A stretch of 64,000 bases of DNA from Rhodopseudomonas palustris JSC-3b (GTDB taxonomy: Bacteria; Pseudomonadota; Alphaproteobacteria; Rhizobiales; Xanthobacteraceae): contig KI632513.1 in the NCBI GenBank assembly GCA_000504425.1, positions 2,174,386 to 2,238,385 on the forward strand. The letters run 5' to 3'. Of the stretch, positions 46,901 to 54,140 are shown piece by piece. Each line of letters starts with the position of its first letter. Within the stretch, counting starts at the first letter, position 1. A program made the position numbers and the translations under genes. The notes under the pieces are model-generated. The model was not told the DNA's origin and ran no database searches. It was given only the letters and a program-made list of their open reading frames with translations.

Positions 46901-49900
46901 GTCTCGAGGTCCGTGTCGGCGCGGTCGCCAACGAGATCGACACCCGCGTGTCGCAGTTCGAAGACCTGCTCGGCTCGCGCATCGAAGCCGTGGCCGGCCG
47001 CATCGAAAACAGCGGCCGCCAGGCCAGCGACAGCCTGATGGCGCGCGCCGAGGAACTGTCGCTCGGCATCCGTTCTCACGTCGAGGACGCCGAGCGCTCG
47101 CTGACCCACCTCGTGGTCAACACCAGCGAAACCATCCAGACCGGCGCCCGCGCCGCGCAGGAAGCGCTGCTGTCGGTTTCGACCGAAGTCGGCGCCCAGC
47201 TGAAGCTGACCTCCAACGAAATCGAGAGCGGCCTGACCGCGGTCGGCATCAACGCCGCCGAGTCGCTGGTGGCCCGCGCTCGCGAGGCGCAGTCCAACCT
47301 GATCAACGCCTCGAGCGACGCCACGCTGCAGATCAAGGAACTGGCCGAGGAAGTGGAACGCACGCTGTCGGCCGCCGGCAGCTCGACCGCCACCGCCCTG
47401 CTCGCCGGTGCCCGCGAGGCGCAGACCACGCTGGTCTCGACCTCGACCGACGTCGCCAGCCAGATGCGCACCCTGTCGGCTGATATCGAACGGACGCTGT
47501 TTGCGGCCGGCTCGACCACCTCCGACGCCGTGCTGTCCGGCGCCCGCGCCGCGCAGACCGTGCTGGTGGAAGCGTCCAGCGAAGCGGCCAGCCAGGTGCG
47601 TTCGCTCACCACCGATGTCGAACGTACGCTGTCGAGCGCCGGCGCCACCACCGCCGAAGCGATCCTCAACAGCGCCCGCGACGCTCAAAACCGTCTGGTG
47701 AGCGTGGCCACCGACGTCTCGACCCAGGTCAAGTCGATGTCCGGCGATGTCGAGCGCACGCTGACCGCGGTCGGCACCTCGACCGCATCGGCGATCCTCG
47801 CTGGCGCCCGCGAAGCGCAGAGCACGCTGGTCAGCGCGTCGTCGGAAGCCGCGACCCAGGTCAAGACTCTGACCGAAGACGTGGAGCGCACCATCACGGC
47901 GGCGGGCCGCAACACGGCCGAGACCATCGTGAGCGGCGCTCGCGAGGCGCAGGCCAGCCTGACCGCGACCTCGGAAGAGACCGCGAGCCAGATGCGCTCG
48001 ACCGCGCTCGACATCGAACGCACCCTCACCAAGGTGGGTGCCGAGACCGCGGCCGCGCTGCTCGACAACGCCCGCGAAGCCCATGCCAGCCTGACCAGCA
48101 CTTCGGAAGAAGCTGCCGGCCATGTGCGCTCGGCCGCGCTCGATATCGAGCGCACGCTGATCAAGATCAGCACCGACACCGCGACCTCGCTGATCGACAG
48201 CGCCCGCGAAGTGCAGGGCACGCTGGTGACGGTGAGCAGCGATGCCGCCAGCCACATGCGGTCGATTTCGGCCGACATCGAGAAGTCACTGACCACCGTG
48301 ACCGCCAACACCGCCGACACCATCCAGAGCAGCGCCGCCAACGCCCAAAACACGTTGGTTGCGGTCTCCAATGAGGTGGCGGCCAAGATGAAGACCACCT
48401 CGGCCGAGATCGAGCGGTCGGTGTTCGCCGCCAGCGGCAGCTTCGGCACCACCATGACCAGCAAGACCGACGAGATCGTCAGCTACGTGCAGCAGCAGAC
48501 CGATCGGCTGTCGCAGATGATCGACGGCAAGCGCGGCCTGCTGGTCGATGCGATCGGCGGCAAGGCCAATCAGCTCACCGTTGATATCGACCGCGTGACC
48601 GCTGATGCGCTCAAGGCGATCGAGACCCGCGGCAAGGCGTTCTCGCACACCATCGTCACCAATAGCAGCGAGGTCGCCCGCAACATCACCGGCGCCGGCG
48701 AGCTGGCGACCAATGCGGTCAACAAGTCGATCAAGGACCTCGAACAGGCCTCGCGTGCGGCGATCGAGCAGTCGCGCCAGGTGTCGATCGCGGCCGTGAC
48801 CGAGATGCAGGAAACCAGCAAGATCCTGCGCACCGACACCGTCGCGCTGTTCGAACGGCTGCGCGAAGGCAACATCCTGCTGCAGGAAGTGCTGACCGGC
48901 GCCCACGAGAACCTGAACTCGCTGGAGCGTGCGCTGGTGACCCGCGTCGCCGACTTCGTCACCACCATGAACGACGTCAACTCGCGCAACGGCGTGGCGA
49001 CCCAGGCTCTGGAAGATCAGCTCACCGTGTTCAACGGCAAGACCGCCAAGGCGCTGGAAGACCTCGGCGCGCTGTCGACGCAGTTCGCTGCACATGGCCA
49101 GGCTCTCGAGCAGGCTGCGGCGCTGGTCGAGCAGAGCAACCACAGCACCAGCACCTCGGTGGCGCAGCGCAAGTCCGAACTGGAATCGCTGGTCACCACC
49201 ATCGATCTGCGCACCGCCGATCTCGATCAGCGGCTGACCCGGTTCACCAGCCTGCTCGACGAGTCGCTGGCTGCGGCCGAAGAGCGTGCCCGCGATATCG
49301 CCCGCATCGTCGCGGAGACCGCCGGCACCGGCTCGAGCACCATCACCCGGCAGTTCGAGACCGTGCGTGAATCCGCTGAGGAGCAGCGCCGGCTCACCGT
49401 GGCCGCGATGAACGAGCTGCAGCAGCAGAGCAGCCGCGAGGTCGAATCGCTGTTCAAGCAGTCGACCGAGAAGTTCGCCGCCATGGTCCAGGGCATCAAG
49501 AAGATGGCCTCGGAGATGCACGCCGAGCTGGAATCGACCCGCGAAGAACTGCGCCGCGGCGTGCTGGAAATTCCGCAGGAAACCGCGGAAAGCACCTCGC
49601 AGATGCGCAAGGTGATCGTCGATCAGATCGAGGCGCTCGCCGAGCTGAACCGCATCGTCGCCCGCCATGGTCGCGGTCTCGATGTCTCGCCGACCAGCCG
49701 CGCCAGTGTGCAGCGTGAAGAAGAACCGTCGCTGGTCGCGGCGGGGGCTGCCCGCCGCGAGGCCCCGGCACGCCAGCAGCCGAGCCGGCCGCGCGAAACC
49801 CCGCCGGCCCGTGAACCGGCGATGCGCGACTCGAGCGCCGCGATCCTGCCGCCGCCGGACCTCGGCCTGCCGCCGAGCCGTCGCACCGAGGCGCCCTCGG

Positions 49901-50361
49901 TCGCCCCGGAAGCGGACCAGGACCGTGACGGCTGGCTGTCGGATCTGCTGAACCGTGCCGACAACGAACGCGAGGCCCCGCGCCCTGCGCCGCGTGCCGC
50001 GGCCACCCCGCCCGCCTCCAGCGCCAGCCCGCTCGACTCGCTGACGCTCGACATCGGCCGGCTGCTCGACCGCAACCTCGCGGCCGAAATGTGGGACCGC
50101 TATCAGCGCGGCGAGGCCAAGGCGTTCTCGAAGCGGCTGTACACCCCGGCCGGCCAGAAGGCTTTTGACGAAGTCGCCCGCAAGTATCGCAGCGACCGCA
50201 GTTTTAAGCAGACCGTGGATCGCTACATCACCGAGTTCGAGCGGCTGCTCGACGAGGTGGCGCGCGATGAGCGCGGCTCGGCGGCGCTGCGCAACCACCT
50301 GCTCTCGGAAACCGGGCTGGTGTACACCCTGCTCGCCCACGCTTCGGGCCGGCTCGGCTAA
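43957..50361 (+). CDS. gpr: Giant repeat-rich membrane protein, growth pole ring (GPR/RgsE) family
   Basis: 2,134 residues. Layout: a polar N-terminus (1-100); two membrane helices at about 102-127 and 137-163; a long coiled-coil/apolipoprotein-like region (about 165-1950) with fifteen 22-residue repeats at residues 629-958 and eight 44-residue repeats at about 1134-1485; a Pro/Arg-rich linker; and a conserved helical C-terminus (SLTLDIGRLLDRNLAAEMWD ... LLSETGLVYTLLAHASGRLG). Size, two N-terminal membrane segments and apolipoprotein-like repeats match the GPR protein of Agrobacterium (about 2,100 residues) and RgsE of Sinorhizobium, which form a ring at the growth pole and are needed for polar growth. 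The identity is by architecture, not alignment. A strong terminator follows. Confidence 0.78.
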   Translation: MANNPKKAKDPTEVALSAIQEALNIDAPSASSETSPARADAAASKTTTSPGDLAAEPRVVPERASFDTLAEQSLSGRPANDDRETIGQLLQTIQRTRPTRNVYALAGIFAGVWLLGAGLLTASFLPSLQAAMGQGGGVLVLAGLAALFFAPVMLFFFLAHLAWRGQELRMIAQSMAQVAVRFSEPEGVASESVVTVGQAIRREVAAMGDGIERAIARASELEALVANEVSALERAYSDNEVRIRALLQDIAHQRDNLVGQAEQVRSAISGVQIDLRHDIALISDAIASRVDEVAKSITSALEERGAHITNALSSAGDHMILTLGERGGDLLDRFEEASAETTRAVLDASERLTTSLNFKTGHVHDEFVDLADRVHEMLNERIERITSEFEQKAAVIVEGISERAEQVHDALKNSGDSLLVELDLRSTDLASKIDDAGNRLATQVLTSGDKASEALDVTVNTLVAKVISQTENTHDTLSEQMSAFDELVRNKGTELAEKFARDSGTLGALITRHISEFDHTVKTYGGEIVERMGQRSQEITEALKTYVDSFDSKISTTGTGITATLDSRLAEFESMIDTRVSNLDNSLEGKLSSFDAMIGGHMGALDQTFDMRAKSVIETIDTRIDNLASTLSDGAAQAIDSIDSRLSHLTQSLTENATNATQAIDARLGRLTLSLTEGAANATQAIDARLTELTTTLTEGAVSATEAIDSRLHHLTSTLTDGAARATGEIDARLHELALTLTDGAAKATEDIDIRLQRLTSTLTEGAANATDDIDARLQRLASTLTEGAANATDDIDARLQRLNATLTEGAANVTDDIDARLQRLTSTFTEGATTATQEIDTRLRQLTVTLSEGAASATGEIDQRLRQLTVTVTDGAASATQQIDNRLTNLAATLADRATRATETIDSRLGDLTLALTDSATQAVQSLDTRLAHFTQSLTEGTVQAIAAIDHRIAHVTETIDGRTLHLEHTVTARFQQIHEGLEVRVGAVANEIDTRVSQFEDLLGSRIEAVAGRIENSGRQASDSLMARAEELSLGIRSHVEDAERSLTHLVVNTSETIQTGARAAQEALLSVSTEVGAQLKLTSNEIESGLTAVGINAAESLVARAREAQSNLINASSDATLQIKELAEEVERTLSAAGSSTATALLAGAREAQTTLVSTSTDVASQMRTLSADIERTLFAAGSTTSDAVLSGARAAQTVLVEASSEAASQVRSLTTDVERTLSSAGATTAEAILNSARDAQNRLVSVATDVSTQVKSMSGDVERTLTAVGTSTASAILAGAREAQSTLVSASSEAATQVKTLTEDVERTITAAGRNTAETIVSGAREAQASLTATSEETASQMRSTALDIERTLTKVGAETAAALLDNAREAHASLTSTSEEAAGHVRSAALDIERTLIKISTDTATSLIDSAREVQGTLVTVSSDAASHMRSISADIEKSLTTVTANTADTIQSSAANAQNTLVAVSNEVAAKMKTTSAEIERSVFAASGSFGTTMTSKTDEIVSYVQQQTDRLSQMIDGKRGLLVDAIGGKANQLTVDIDRVTADALKAIETRGKAFSHTIVTNSSEVARNITGAGELATNAVNKSIKDLEQASRAAIEQSRQVSIAAVTEMQETSKILRTDTVALFERLREGNILLQEVLTGAHENLNSLERALVTRVADFVTTMNDVNSRNGVATQALEDQLTVFNGKTAKALEDLGALSTQFAAHGQALEQAAALVEQSNHSTSTSVAQRKSELESLVTTIDLRTADLDQRLTRFTSLLDESLAAAEERARDIARIVAETAGTGSSTITRQFETVRESAEEQRRLTVAAMNELQQQSSREVESLFKQSTEKFAAMVQGIKKMASEMHAELESTREELRRGVLEIPQETAESTSQMRKVIVDQIEALAELNRIVARHGRGLDVSPTSRASVQREEEPSLVAAGAARREAPARQQPSRPRETPPAREPAMRDSSAAILPPPDLGLPPSRRTEAPSVAPEADQDRDGWLSDLLNRADNEREAPRPAPRAAATPPASSASPLDSLTLDIGRLLDRNLAAEMWDRYQRGEAKAFSKRLYTPAGQKAFDEVARKYRSDRSFKQTVDRYITEFERLLDEVARDERGSAALRNHLLSETGLVYTLLAHASGRLG
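45841..46830 (+). repeat. Fifteen 66-bp (22-residue) tandem repeats in the GPR-like gene
   Basis: Fifteen units, each exactly 22 codons, with no insertion or deletion; consensus core TLTEGAANATDDIDARL followed by two or three variable residues and L-T. Positions 7 and 8 of the protein copies (units at 46237-46434) are nearly identical, the outer ones more diverged. One further degenerate unit precedes at 45775. A 22-residue period is that of apolipoprotein amphipathic helices. Confidence 0.92.
47356..48411 (+). repeat. Eight 132-bp (44-residue) tandem repeats in the GPR-like gene
   Basis: Eight consecutive units of 44 codons, each beginning with ERTL or a variant, followed by a TAxxLLxGAREAQ-like helix and an S-E-A-A-S-Q-type linker helix. 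44 is twice 22, so this array is a higher-order relative of the upstream one. A degenerate ninth unit begins at 48412. Confidence 0.88.
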
Positions 50362-50382
50362 GCACCGCGCCAGGCACACACA

Positions 50383-50423
50383 AGGCAAACAATAGCCAGG
50401 CAAACAATAGCCAGGCACACAAT
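50383..50423. repeat. 15-bp tandem repeat after the GPR-like gene
   Basis: AGGCAAACAATAGCC at 50383 and 50398, then a partial third copy from 50413, between the stop codon and the terminator. Confidence 0.8.
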
Positions 50424-50424
50424 C

Positions 50425-50460
50425 AAAGGGCGGGAGCGCAAGCTCCCGCCCTTTTCTTTT
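50425..50460 (+). terminator. Intrinsic terminator of the GPR-like gene
   Basis: GGGCGGGAGC (50428-50437) pairs with GCTCCCGCCC (50442-50451), loop GCAA, extended by A-T pairs, and followed by TTTTCTTTTT. Confidence 0.92.
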
Positions 50461-50479
50461 TGCCGCCTCCGGACCGGCG

Positions 50480-50546
50480 TGCGGGGACATGGCCGACAGA
50501 TGTTCGGGGACATCACCGACAGGTGCTCGGGGACATCACCGACACG
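50480..50546. repeat. Three-copy 23-bp tandem repeat cluster
   Basis: Three units of the form TTCGGGGACATCACCGACAG plus three variable bases, abutting without spacers. Same orientation and consensus as the larger cluster at 50866-51042. Confidence 0.85.
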
Positions 50547-50628
50547 TCAACCTGACGGCATCTGACGGCTCGGGGCCAAGTGCATGACCCGGGGGGCTCT
50601 CCCTCCCCCCGCGCAGCGGTGGGGAGGG
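50530..50628. repeat. Duplicated ~100-bp segment, copy A
   Basis: Runs from a 23-bp unit through CTGACGGCATCTGACGGCTC, CCAAGTGCATGACCC and a C-rich/G-rich hairpin (CCCTCCCCCCGCGCAGCGG then TGGGGAGGG). Near-identical to 51026-51125. Confidence 0.85.
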
Positions 50629-50865
50629 TCGGCGCGAAGCGCCGGGGTGGGGGGCGTTGAGCCCCACCTGCAAAGCTCAAGGTTGATCGTTCGGCGTGAG
50701 CGCCAAGCGACGTTCATTCGCGCTTGGAGGCGATCCATTAGACGATGACGCTCTCGCTCACAGCCCCCCACCCGACCGGCCTGACGGCCGGCCACCCTCC
50801 CCGCGAGGGGGAGGGATGGGAGCGCGTGGCGCTGGCCATAGCGAACATGCGCGTCGCGCCGGGCG

Positions 50866-51042
50866 TTCGGGCACATATCGGACGGCTGTTCGGAGACATG
50901 ACCGACAGATGTTCGGAGACATCTCGGACGGATTGTTCGGAGACATGGCCGACAGGTGCTCGGACACATCGCAGTGTTCGGAGACATCACCGACGGCTGT
51001 TCGGGGACATATCGGACAGGTGTTCGGAGACATCATCGACAC
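50866..51042. repeat. Eight-copy 23-bp tandem repeat cluster
   Basis: About eight units with core TTCGGAGACAT, two to four variable bases, CGGAC or CCGAC, and a G-rich end; most are 23 bases, one is shortened to about 18 and one has an extra base. No spacers separate them. Confidence 0.85.
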
Positions 51043-51125
51043 ATCAGCCTGACGGCATCTGACAGCTCGAGGCCAAGTGCACGACCCGGGAGGCTCTCCC
51101 TCCCCCCGCGCAGCGGTGGGGAGGG
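51026..51125. repeat. Duplicated ~100-bp segment, copy B
   Basis: Direct repeat of 50530-50628, differing at scattered positions. A third, partial, inverted copy occurs around 50763-50820, with the exact 10-bp inverted pair GGTGGGGGGC (50646-50655) / GCCCCCCACC (50763-50772). Confidence 0.85.
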
Positions 51126-51199
51126 ATGGGTGCACGTGGCGCGGGCCGTAGCGACGTTTGGGCGTCGCAAGGCGGCGGCGTGAGAAAGCCGCTCGCGCG

Positions 51200-52063
51200 T
51201 TACTGCTGGCGGCGCGGCCCGGGCAGCCGCTGCTGCTGCTGCTGCACGGGTTGCGGCTCCGACGGCCCGAACAGAATCCGGGTCGGGTTGCGGTCGAGAT
51301 TGATCACCGCGCGGCTGATATCGGCCAAGGTGCGGCGGCCATCGAGGATCAGCGCCGCCGAGCGCTTGTCGAGATTGTCGGCCAGTTCCTTCACCGACTT
51401 CACCGCCTGCAGCAACTCACCGCCATCCTTGCCGCCGGCCAGCGCATCGAGGCCGATCATGATGTTGTCGGTGCGGCTGATCATGCTGTCGGTCTTGCGC
51501 ATGATGCTGTCGATGTGCTCGGCGCTGCGCGCCAGGCCATCGGTAAAGGTCTGCACATTCTGCAGCGAGCCCTTCACCGCGGATTCGTTGTCCGCGACCA
51601 TGCGGTTGATGTTCTTCAGCGTGGCGCGGAACGCTTCGGCGACGTCCTGCAGCGAGTTCGGATCGGCGACCAGCATCGGCACGCCATCCTCATCGAGCGG
51701 CACCGGCGGCGCCGATTCCTGGCCGCCCTTGAGCGACACCGCGGCGACGCCGGTCAGACCCTGGAATTCCAGCCCAACCAAAGTGTCCTTGCGGATCGGC
51801 GCGCTGCTCTCGACCATCGCCAGCGCCACCACGCGGCGCGGATTGTCGAGTTTTACCGAAATCACTTCGCCGACGCGCACGCCGTTGAAATTGACATTGC
51901 CGCCATTGCGCAGACCGGAGGCCGAGCCTTCGAACACGATGCGCAGCGGCGTGCGCATCTTGGCGGTGTGCGCGCTCTGGAACCAGAGCACAAAACCCAC
52001 CGCGCCCGCGACCACCGCGATCGTGAACAGGCCAATCAGAAAATAGTTCGCCCGGGTCTCCAT
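51200..52063 (-). CDS. MlaD-type MCE-domain lipid transport protein
   Basis: 287 residues. Membrane-anchored periplasmic substrate-binding protein of an Mla-type phospholipid ABC transporter. One N-terminal membrane helix (about 7-28), the MCE domain (about 38-116: PLRIVFEGSASGLRNGGNVN-FNG, VRVGEVISVKLD), then a long helical stalk (about 145-250) and a Gln-rich tail. Hexameric MCE rings bridge inner and outer membranes. It is the last gene of the operon, 15 bases after the ATPase. Confidence 0.9.
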   Translation of the reverse strand: METRANYFLIGLFTIAVVAGAVGFVLWFQSAHTAKMRTPLRIVFEGSASGLRNGGNVNFNGVRVGEVISVKLDNPRRVVALAMVESSAPIRKDTLVGLEFQGLTGVAAVSLKGGQESAPPVPLDEDGVPMLVADPNSLQDVAEAFRATLKNINRMVADNESAVKGSLQNVQTFTDGLARSAEHIDSIMRKTDSMISRTDNIMIGLDALAGGKDGGELLQAVKSVKELADNLDKRSAALILDGRRTLADISRAVINLDRNPTRILFGPSEPQPVQQQQQRLPGPRRQQ

Positions 52064-52078
52064 TACATCACTCCGGTA

Positions 52079-52867
52079 CTAGGCGCCGGCCACAGCGCGA
52101 GCGCGCTTGCCGTGAAAATATTGACGTAGCCAAGGGTGGCGAGAGGCTTTCATCTCGCCCATCGATCCGGCTGCGATGATCTTGCCGTCGCCGAGCACGG
52201 CGATCCGGTCGCAGGCGGTGTGCAGGCTGTCGAGGTCATGGGTGACCATGAACACCGTCAGCCCCAAAGTGCGCTGCAGAGTGCGCACCAGCTCATCGAA
52301 CTCGCCGGCGCCGATCGGGTCGAGACCCGAGGTCGGCTCGTCCAAAAACACCAGTTCGGGATCGAGCGCCAGCGCCCGTGCCAGCGCGACACGCTTGATC
52401 ATGCCGCCCGACAATTCGGAGGGCATGCGGTCGGCCACCTCCGGCCGCAGCCCGACCATCGCCAGCTTGGCGATGGTGATCTCGTCGAGCAGCCGCTGCG
52501 ATAATTTCAGATATTCGCGCACCGGGAATTGGATGTTCTGCCGCACCGTCAGCGACGAGAACAGCGCGCCCTGCTGGAACAAAATGCCCCAGCGCCGCTC
52601 CACCGAGCGCCGCTCGCGGGCATTGGCCTTGTCGAGATCGACGCCAAACACCTCGATACTGCCGCTGATCTTCGGCACGAGACCGATAATGGTGCGGGTC
52701 AGCACCGATTTGCCGGCGCCGGACGGGCCGACGAAGCCAAGGATTTCGCCGCGCTGTACGTCAAGATCAAGGCCATCCAGCACCTTGGTGGCGCCGAACT
52801 GCACGGTGACATCGCGCACGCGGATGATCGGCTCGGCCGGTTTTTTCTTCGGCATTGATTTCGCCAT
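52079..52867 (-). CDS. MlaF-type ABC transporter ATP-binding protein
   Basis: 262 residues. Walker A GFVGPSGAGKSVLTRTIIGL, signature LSGGMIKRVALARALALD, Walker B ELVFLDEPTSGLDPIGAGEF with the D-loop, and the His switch in FMVTHDLDSLHTACDRIAVL: all intact. Drives the Mla-type lipid transporter with the permease upstream (three bases apart) and MlaD downstream. An ATG at residue 5 is an alternative start. Confidence 0.93.
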   Translation of the reverse strand: MAKSMPKKKPAEPIIRVRDVTVQFGATKVLDGLDLDVQRGEILGFVGPSGAGKSVLTRTIIGLVPKISGSIEVFGVDLDKANARERRSVERRWGILFQQGALFSSLTVRQNIQFPVREYLKLSQRLLDEITIAKLAMVGLRPEVADRMPSELSGGMIKRVALARALALDPELVFLDEPTSGLDPIGAGEFDELVRTLQRTLGLTVFMVTHDLDSLHTACDRIAVLGDGKIIAAGSMGEMKASRHPWLRQYFHGKRARAVAGA

Positions 52868-52870
52868 CGA

Positions 52871-54001
52871 TCACATCCCGATCGAGGCGAAGATGATGGC
52901 GAACAGCCCGTCCATCACGATCACGAAGAAGATGCTTTTGACCACCGACGAGGTGGTGTGGCGGCCGAGCGACTCGGCGCTGCCCTGCACCGCCATGCCC
53001 TCGACACAGGCCACCACCGCGATCACCAGCGCCATCACCGGCGCCTTGATCATGCCGACGATGAAATGGTCGATCGAAATCGAATCGCGCAGCCGCATCA
53101 GGAACGCGTCGGGCTCGACGCCGCCATAGAGCCAGGCCACCAGCCCGCCGCCATAGAGCGCGGCGATCACGCCGAGGAAGGTCAGCATCGGCACGGCGAG
53201 CAACAGCGCCACCAGGCGCGGCATCACCAGCACGTCGGTCGGGTCAAAGCCCATGGTGCGCAGCGCGTCGATTTCCTCGCGCATTTTCATCGAGCCAAGC
53301 TCGGCGGTGTAGGCGCTGCCGGAGCGGCCGGCGACCATGATCGCCACCAACAGCACGCCGAGTTCCCGCAGCACCAACACGCCGAGCATGTCGACCACGA
53401 ACACGTCGGCGCCGAATTTCCGGAAATGGAAGATGCCCTGCTGGGCGACGATGCAGCCGATCAAAAAGGTGATCAGCACCACGATCGGCACCGCGCGCCA
53501 GCACACCTGCTCCAGGTGATGCACGGTCGAGGTCAGACGGAACGACAGCGGATGGCGCAACAGCCGCAGCGTCGACACCGTGACCGCGCCGGTCATCGCC
53601 ACCAGATTGACCAGCGTGTCGCCAAAGCCGACCACGCTGCGGCCGATCTGTTCCAGCGGCGCACGCAGCCGCAGCGGCGATGTCGTCGGCGCATCGGAGC
53701 TCTGCACCCGGCGCACTTCGTTGACCAGGCTGGCATAGGCCGCCGACAGCCCGGCGATCGGCGGCTCGACGCCGCCATTGGTCAGGCTGCGGCGCAGCCG
53801 CTCGATCAGCCAGGCGCCAAAAGTGTCGAGCCGCGACACTTGCGAGACGTCGATCGAAATCGTGCCGCCGCCACCGCTGGCTTCGGCCTCGGCCACCATG
53901 CGTTCCAGCGCCGGCGCGAAAGGCGCGGTCCAGGGCCCGGCGGCGCACAGCGCCAGCGCGTTGCCCTTGGCGACCTTTTCCAATGTCGGATTGCTGTCCA
54001 A
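52871..54001 (-). CDS. MlaE-type permease with N-terminal STAS domain
   Basis: 376 residues if the TTG at 54001 is used, chosen because AGAGGAG stands six bases upstream; ATG at 54052 (393 residues) is the alternative, and the frame stays open to 54226 but would then overlap the start of the divergent epimerase. Residues about 1-110 form a STAS-like domain (ISIDVSQVSRLDTFGAWLIE, as in MlaB). The MlaE permease follows, with VDMLGVLVLRELGVLLVAIM, GRSGSAYTAELGSMKMREEI and EIDALRTMGFDPTDVLVMPR, the diagnostic cytosolic helix. First gene of the mlaEFD-type operon; fusion with STAS replaces a separate mlaB, and no mlaC is present here. Confidence 0.9.
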   Translation of the reverse strand: MDSNPTLEKVAKGNALALCAAGPWTAPFAPALERMVAEAEASGGGGTISIDVSQVSRLDTFGAWLIERLRRSLTNGGVEPPIAGLSAAYASLVNEVRRVQSSDAPTTSPLRLRAPLEQIGRSVVGFGDTLVNLVAMTGAVTVSTLRLLRHPLSFRLTSTVHHLEQVCWRAVPIVVLITFLIGCIVAQQGIFHFRKFGADVFVVDMLGVLVLRELGVLLVAIMVAGRSGSAYTAELGSMKMREEIDALRTMGFDPTDVLVMPRLVALLLAVPMLTFLGVIAALYGGGLVAWLYGGVEPDAFLMRLRDSISIDHFIVGMIKAPVMALVIAVVACVEGMAVQGSAESLGRHTTSSVVKSIFFVIVMDGLFAIIFASIGM

Positions 54002-54140
54002 AGTCGGCTCCTCTGGCGTTCCAGCCGGCGCGGCAGCGCTCGCTCGCAGCATCCAACCGTGCCTTGTGGGGGACGCGCCATACCAGCCATACTTGGCAGG
54101 CTGCGGCAACCACTGATTCGACAAATCGCCTGCTACATAA

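Larger units (their letters stand above)
50362..51199. other. Gene-free repeat island
   Basis: 838 bases with no credible gene. Contents from left: the GPR terminator, a three-copy 23-bp repeat cluster, a GC-rich segment (50550-50660), an inverted counterpart (50763-50820), an eight-copy 23-bp cluster, and a second copy of the GC-rich segment (51043-51125). The stop of mlaD is at 51200. Confidence 0.7.

Noticed and set aside
44179-48255. 1,358-codon open frame antisense to the GPR-like gene
   Set aside because: A shadow of the repeats and high GC: its protein is Gly/Arg/Gln/Asp-rich without domains, and the sense frame has two membrane helices, clean heptads and a terminator.
50480-51042. 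CRISPR array
   Set aside because: Repeats abut without unique spacers, are imperfect, and no cas gene is present.
50696-51052. Small genes in the repeat island
   Set aside because: The open frames merely translate the 23-bp repeats in several phases and have no family likeness.
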